A stretch of 64,000 nucleotides of DNA. Origin: Odobenus rosmarus divergens. Taxonomy: Eukaryota > Chordata > Mammalia > Carnivora > Odobenidae. Every line of letters begins with the position of its first letter. Within the stretch, counting starts at the first letter, position 1. The stretch is from positions 415,673 through 479,672 of the forward strand of contig NW_004450660.1 in NCBI RefSeq assembly GCF_000321225.1, given 5' to 3'. The notes beneath the pieces are model-generated. The model ran no database searches, was not told where the DNA came from, and saw nothing but the letters and a program-made list of their open reading frames with translations. The position numbers and the translations under genes are program-made. Shown one piece after another: positions 58,630-64,000 of the stretch.

Positions 58630-58648
58630 GGGGTGGGGTGGGGTGGGG
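58630..58648 (+). repeat. (GGGGT)n tract, G-quadruplex motif
   Basis: Four runs of four G at 58630, 58635, 58640 and 58645, separated by single T residues. One-base loops are the most stable quadruplex arrangement. Confidence 0.92.
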
Positions 58649-58698
58649 TGGTGGCAGAGGGAGGGGGAGAGAGAGAATCTTAAGTAGGCTCCATGCTC

Positions 58699-58882
58699 GG
58701 GCGCCTGGGTGGCTCAGTTGTTTAAGCGACTGCCTTCGGCTCAGGTCATGATCCTGGAGTCCCAGGATCGAGTCCCACATCGGGCTCCCTGCTCAGCAGG
58801 AAGTCTGCTTCTTCTTCTGACCCTCCCCCCTCGCATGTGCTCTCTCTCTCAAATAAATAAATAAAATCTTTAAAAAAAAAAA
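58699..58882 (+). mobile_element. Inner Can-SINE (younger class)
   Basis: Head GGCGCCTGGGTGGCTCAG, tail AATAAATAAAATCTTTAAAA. Perfect 17-bp TSD, AAGTAGGCTCCATGCTC, at 58682-58698 and 58883-58899, which is itself outer-SINE sequence. Confidence 0.96.
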
Positions 58883-59016
58883 AAGTAGGCTCCATGCTCA
58901 GTGCAGAGCCCGATGCAGGGCTCACTCCCACTACCCCAACATCATGACCTGAGCCAAAACCAAGAGTCAGAGGCCTAACCAACTGAGCCACTCAGGTGCC
59001 CCCTGGGCTAAGTTCT

Positions 59017-59593
59017 CATTAAACTGAGAAAGGAAAGTTTTACTAGGCCAGAGATTAAGTGGGTAGAATTTGGATTGGCCTTAGATTTAGGTAGTAATGT
59101 TGGCAATGCATGAGGCAGGACCAGAGCTACGAAGTAGATTTAAAAAGAAAAAAAAAAAAAATACAAAAAGAATTTTTTTTTTTTAATGAATGCTCTTCAC
59201 TCAGAGTGGATGACATTTGAGTCATGACCATGTAAGCGCTGCTCTTGGTGAATCCCCCTCACTCCTCCTGTTTCAAACAATGCATACACATGTCAGTAAT
59301 ATCAGGCTCTCTAAATTGTTGTAAGGTAGGGCTGCTGGTGGGGGTAATTTGAAATTGGAGTTTGATTGCAAATATGTCATTTAAAAACACTCTAGTAGCA
59401 ATTACCTTAGTCATTTACTGCAGAAAGGATGCCCTCCCAAGGCATTTGCTTTCCTGAAAGGTTGGATCTGAGATTCTAGATGGAGGATGCCGAGTTGCTC
59501 TCAGTGAGGGGATGGGACACATACACCATATGAATAGGAATTATGATGTGGACTCTACTGTTTTTGCATCAACAATATTTAGGTAGCTTATTG
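59017..59593. other. Unique sequence with A- and T-runs
   Basis: A-runs near 59147-59160 and a T-run near 59174-59184. No gene recognised. Confidence 0.4.
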
Positions 59594-60420
59594 TCATGAT
59601 ACTGAAAAAAAAGGACTTGCATTTGAAATAAGGTAAAATGACATGTTCAGCTGATGGAGAGAAGGCTTATACTCCTCTCCCCACAAGGATGCAAAAGCAA
59701 CTCTCGAACATTGTTGGTTAGATCTCTGTCTTTTACAGGTAATGTTTGAGTCCATGACTTTCCAAAGGAAAGAAGAATGTGCTGTGATAGTTGCAGTCAA
59801 CGTTTCTTGGCTCAGATGCCGACTCAAAATGATCACGTCTTCTTTGAAAACATCCCTGAGGCACAGCAGAGGGCCCTCATGCTCACGTGCCTGCCACGGA
59901 ATGACTGGCCACAGCTGTGTGATCCGGAGCCAGCTGTCATAGGAATTTGTCATTTTCCATCTCCAGGAGCTGCTAAAGGAGTCCTCTTGCAGTAGATGCA
60001 TGCAAAGTGTTTGTTGACTGCTTTAAAACTGGTTCCACATATCTTGCAAACTAGTTTGATCCACTTCATGACTGTCATGGAAGAGTTATTAAAAACCAAA
60101 CGAAACCAAACAAGAAGCTCCTTTGCTGTTACCTGGCACACATAACTCACAGTGAAACTTGATGAATCCACCTTCAACAAAGAACTGTCAGTTAGCTTTA
60201 TGATATCTGCAAGGACCAGTACCAGAGAGGCAAGGAGGAGACCACCAATGAAATATTGGTGACACCAAGGACCGTGACAGCAGTTGAAGGCTGCTTCCTG
60301 CTTCACCTGGAGCAGCAGGCTATCTCCCTTCCTCCTCTTCCGACCTGCAAAGCAGAATGGAGGGGGTTTGTTGGAGGAAATAACCCACCCTGTGGCCCGT
60401 GAGGCATTTTTCTCCTGCAC
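59594..60420 (-). other. Overlapping open frames of unknown status
   Basis: Two minus-strand frames overlap: 59594-60001 (135 codons) and 59950-60420 (156 codons, from an ATG). The second has a hydrophobic stretch at residues 57-72 and a C-x2-C-x12-C-x2-C pattern at residues 125-144. I recognise no family. No splice-site or polyadenylation evidence supports transcription, and open frames of this size occur by chance. The block is free of recognised repeats, so conserved non-coding DNA or an unannotated exon remain possible. Confidence 0.15.
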
Positions 60421-60699
60421 AATTCAGGGAGTGCAACCTCTCCTCCCAACCCAAAGAATTATAACATCTTCCAAGTTCATCAGACGCCCATGTTCCCCTT
60501 TGAAGTTTTCCAGAGGTATTGCTTAAATGCATAATTCCATTTCCTTTGGCTTCTGTCATCTTCTGTAGCATTATATTTGAGGAGTAAAGGCGTTGCCAGA
60601 TTGAAACTGTTACTGCCTGATGAGCTGGTCCTGGGCTCAGTGGGAGCTGGGTTTTAGGTTTAGTTGAGATGCTAGGTAGAAGTTAATACCACTCCTGGT

Positions 60700-60815
60700 G
60701 TCACGTGGTAGAAAAGGCACGGGACCAAGGACCCCAGTTCACTGGGTTCTAACCACAGTTTTGACACTGATTTGAGCCAGAGACAATCTCACTGAAGTTC
60801 ACTGTCAAGTACATA
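60700..60815 (+). mobile_element. MIR fragment
   Basis: GTGGTAGAAAAGGCACGGGACC, TTCACTGGGTTCTAACCAC and GACACTGATTTGAGCCAG follow the sense MIR 5' part and core. Confidence 0.6.
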
Positions 60816-63249
60816 AAACTAGGGACCTATCCGTATTTGCTCTGGGGACCAGCAGGCTATACTCGATGGTGGCTTTCAGCTATGGTGTCTTGAGTCAATG
60901 GCCGCAGACTTCATGTCACTGCACAGAACTCTGGGAAGGCTGCCTTGTTTTTTGAGTGGTCCCTCTTTATTTTCTTTTCAATTAGTTTTATGTGTCTATT
61001 TATTTTCCTCAACAAGTTCATAATTTCATTTCTTTTTTCTGTTTATATTCCCTCTCTGTTTCTACCCAAACCCTGCTGTGCTCCACACTCTGAAAATCTG
61101 CTTGCTTTTAAAATCCATCTGCATTGAATTATTTATAGTTTTGATAAAGTCCTGTTTTGTCTGATGTTTATTTTCTTTAATAACAAGAAACCTGGGTGAA
61201 CTTTTCCAAAAGACCAAAAAAGGATTCTAGTTTTCAAAGACACTAGGCAACCATGGCCAAAATGCACAAAACAAGCCTTGGGTGCCCTTTCTTTTGTAAT
61301 CTGGATTTTTTCCCCTCTATTAAACATCCTTTCATCTGAATGTGTTGTGGGGAGGGGGAAAGTAAATAAATCCCTTCAGCATGGACTCCATCCAGAACAC
61401 AATTATGTGCCTCTCTCTACTAGCCAATCCCTTTGCTTCAGCCACTTCTAGACCAATAATGGTACTTTGAGTCCGTGAGGGAAACTCCGGATTGTGATTG
61501 GCAGGCATGGTCACATGATAAGGATGCTCAATTTTCCTACCTATTTTTTTGTTACTTTTCATTAATCGAAAACAACTTCACTCTTAACAGTTTGCTATCT
61601 CAATTTTCACTTACTTGCAGGGGTTTTTCCATTGTCATCTCTCTGGCTAGTTTTTCATGGCACTCACATCACTGATTACTTGGAGCCTTTGTAGCTAACC
61701 AGTTCTCAGACTCATATCCCCTTCCTCCAACATCCTCTCCCCCTCCCCTTTGCCTTATATCATTTCATCCAGTGTTTCCTGCATTAAATCAATTAGCTTA
61801 GGTGTTGGAGGTGTGTCAATAGGGGATGGGCGCGAGAGAGAGGTTTTTGCCCATTAGCACTAGATAAACACACCACGCACACATACTCATATGTATCTCA
61901 TGTGCATTACACACAGAATGCGAAAGCAAAACGGAGAGCCAGTGATGTCAGGATGACCAAAGATGAGAATAAAAGATCAGAGCAAATGTACAAACAGGAG
62001 GGTATAAGTTAGCTATGCCAATCAAAGTAATTTGGAACACTGAATGAGGGGAAAACAAACAGAAGTCTTCTATCTTGGATAGTTTTCAGGGGATGCTTTT
62101 TTATTCAGTTAGGTGAAAAAGAGAAAGAGAAAGTTTTATTTCTTCACTTGGCCTGTTATTTCCTCCTCTCCTCCTTTTGTGCATTTCTTATTACGTACAT
62201 ATATCTATGTACGTATATATATATAAGCACCTTGCCCCACCCCCACCCTTCTTTCCAATCCTTCCTTTAAGGTTTAATTTAACAATAACATTTGCGATTG
62301 GGGTCCTGAGCATCTCAAGGGCATTGCGCCTGAAATTGCACACACTCTGCACCATTTATCATAGGCTGACATGTGTCATGTTCCAGACTGCAGCTCCAAG
62401 AGCTTACAGCTCACGACTGCTTCTTTGTTGATCAGCTGCCGAGACAACTAAGGCACCTTTCTTCCCTTCTCCTTTCATTTTTTTTTCTCATTATTAAAGC
62501 TGCCTCATCCCCTTTTTGAAGGCCTAACTCACCCCTTTGCAGAAGAAGAAACACAAAAGAATTTGTATTGTGTTGGATGCTATGTCCCTCATTTCCTGAA
62601 ATTTCTGATGGGGGGCCACTCAGTGTTTAATAAGATCGGAATGCACCACTATAAACTTTAATCTTTGTCGAGAGAGAAACGGAAAAGGCCATTAAAGTCA
62701 GCACCGACTTGGCTTTGTTTCCAAGCAGGCAGAGTCCTGCGCAGGATGGGAACATTTGGAACCCTACCTGGACGCCAGCCACACCGACAGAAGCCAGCCG
62801 AGTCCTGTTTTCAGAGCATGCTCTTCCATGGTATGGTCCTTGCTTCCTGCCATCTTCTAAGCTAGCTGGGCTTTGAACCGCACTCTGCAAGTTCCTTTTT
62901 TTTCCCTTTTTTGCAAATTAAAGTACTCAAGTCAAAGACATGGGATTATCACATTCCAGTGTAAGGCCTCTGTGGGCGTTGCCCACCGAAGCTTCAACTC
63001 GTGTCCAACCTTTCATGGACGCTGAGGCTGACATGATTGCTGGGAAAGTTTTAAGAACAGGCTCCCTACAAGAAATACTTGTCTCCCACGTGGCCAGTTT
63101 TGTCCTGAGGTATTTTAGAGCTACTATCTCTGATTGTAGAGCTCTTTCTGCTGAAGAGCAAAGGTTGAGAGTTGAGTTGTTAATTATGGTTTTCAGAGTA
63201 GAGTTCTCACATATTCTCTCCATTTTCCCAACCTCCCTCCCCACAGGTT
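60816..63249. other. Unique sequence, candidate conserved blocks
   Basis: No exon or repeat family recognised. A complex, repeat-free stretch at about 62270-62460 looks like conserved non-coding DNA, unproven. A TACGTACATATATCTATGTACGTA-like palindrome lies near 62192-62215. Confidence 0.35.
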
Positions 63250-63570
63250 CACCTCTGACCTCTCCTGGCTACCCTCCCTTTCTCTCTGTGACAAAATAGG
63301 GCAGTCACTCTTTTTCCCCTGTGAACTCCTTCCCATCTGTGGTTCTTCCTCAAACATGCTTTACTCAGGGCCACTCAGACCCTCCTACACTCACCCCTCA
63401 TCTCACATCCTTGCCTTTTTCCTAAAGGGCTCACCGGATTTGTAGGCAGTATTTACTGTAACTTATTACATATTACATCCCAAGACTGTACTCTATTTTG
63501 CTCATCACTGTTGTCTCAGCACACTGTAGGCCCTCAAATCATGTGTTGACTGAATGACTAAAAGGTATTG
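63250..63570 (+). mobile_element. L2 3' region (weak)
   Basis: TTTGCTCATCACTGTTGTCTC, AGCACACTGTAGGCCCTCAAA and TGTTGACTGAATGACT are the L2 terminal order; the upstream part is uncertain. Confidence 0.6.
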
Positions 63571-63894
63571 TTGCAACTCTTCCTTGGGAATTCTAAAAAG
63601 GGGTTGTTAGATCTGTAGTTCTGTGAGAACTCTCCTTAACCACCATCAGCAGCTACACCACCTATTGCTTCCCTCTTTCCCATACATCCAGCCATTTTAG
63701 GTGAACCCTTACCTCAAAGAGGTGAGTCATTCTTTATGGAGCTCAGGACTGGGCCAGAACACACAGAGGCCTCGCTGGAGTGTTTATAATATACAGAAAC
63801 ACGTAATGCACACAATTTGCCATCAGCTGCTAAAGTGTACCCGTGAAGGAAGTACACTGGTTTAGGGAAAAGGAAATGCTTTTCGAGGTGGCAC
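63571..63894. other. Unique sequence, nothing recognised
   Basis: No family or exon recognised. Confidence 0.4.
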
Positions 63895-64000
63895 TTACCA
63901 AGACTGACTAGCTGTCAAGCCCTGGGTAAGTTTTCAGAACTACGAAGATGGTAAGACATAACCTCTGGCCACAAACAGCTCACAGTCTGGGATGGGCAAT
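63895..64000 (-). mobile_element. L2 antisense fragment, cut by window end
   Basis: AAGCCCTGGGTAAGTTTTCAG and ACAAACAGCTCACAGTCTGGG follow antisense L2 (tgctaggtgctggggata ... ggagctcacagtct). Confidence 0.55.

Larger units (their letters stand above)
58554..59003 (-). mobile_element. Outer Can-SINE (older class), split
   Basis: Reverse-strand SINE in two parts, about 58554-58698 and 58883-59003. TSD TGGGCTAAGTTCT at 58541-58553 and 59004-59016. A forward-strand SINE is inserted within it. Its CT-rich region, on the opposite strand, forms a GGGGT tandem. Confidence 0.93.

Noticed and set aside
1..64000. A multi-gene or prokaryote-like biological system
   Set aside because: The window is carnivore intergenic or intronic DNA dominated by SINE, LINE and MIR copies. 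No gene cluster, operon or defence-like arrangement is visible.

Overview
The window is mammalian nuclear DNA, almost certainly from a caniform carnivore of the arctoid group (bear, pinniped or mustelid type). The main evidence is 18 tRNA-Lys-derived Can-SINEs. They carry the CCTGGGTGGCTCAGT head, the GGTCATGATC box-B region, a CT-rich 3' region and an AATAAATAAAATCTTT tail. They lack the felid-type and dog-type diagnostic stretches. The L1 3' end at 10.3-11.0 kb is also of caniform type. Old mammalian repeats (MIR, L2, MER5A, a hAT-type MITE, L1M) fill much of the rest. Species and locus cannot be fixed from the sequence.

No protein-coding gene is recognisable. Every open frame is short, lacks a recognisable domain, or lies in a repeat, so this is intergenic or deep intronic DNA. 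The closest things to gene remains are three: the L1 ORF2 C-terminal frame at 10.35 kb; a minus-strand open frame with stop, AATAAA and A-tail at 12.4-12.7 kb (possible processed pseudogene or 3' exon); and a small A-tailed retrocopy at 9.83-10.13 kb.

Layout. 0-5.9 kb: one Can-SINE at the left edge, an LTR-like ancient repeat, MER5A, one more SINE and two MIRs. 5.9-11.5 kb: a stratified nest of two old plus-strand L1M elements, into which Can-SINEs, a retrocopy and a younger 5'-truncated L1 were inserted with readable target-site duplications (TSDs). 11.5-16.3 kb: the retrocopy-like 12.4 kb unit, then a four-SINE cluster with alternating orientation. 16.3-27.4 kb: SINE-free and AT-rich, with a patchwork of short duplicated segments at 22.9/23.7/25.0 kb. 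27.6-41.8 kb: 14 kb without any Can-SINE, holding the best regulatory candidates: a CTCF-like site (31.5 kb), a conserved-looking block (34.7-35.1 kb), a GC-rich TATA-containing block (36.2-36.7 kb) and an RFX X-box (36.9 kb). 41.8-59.0 kb: SINE-rich again, with an infant minisatellite inside a SINE, L2 and MIR debris, a hAT MITE with intact TSD, two SINEs sharing one target site, and a SINE-in-SINE nest with a G-quadruplex tract. 59-64 kb: mostly unique sequence.

There is no operon-like or multi-gene system. The most unusual signal is the 22.9 kb patchwork: a perfect 41-bp inverted copy joined to a 35-bp direct copy with 2-bp overlap, which looks like replication template switching.
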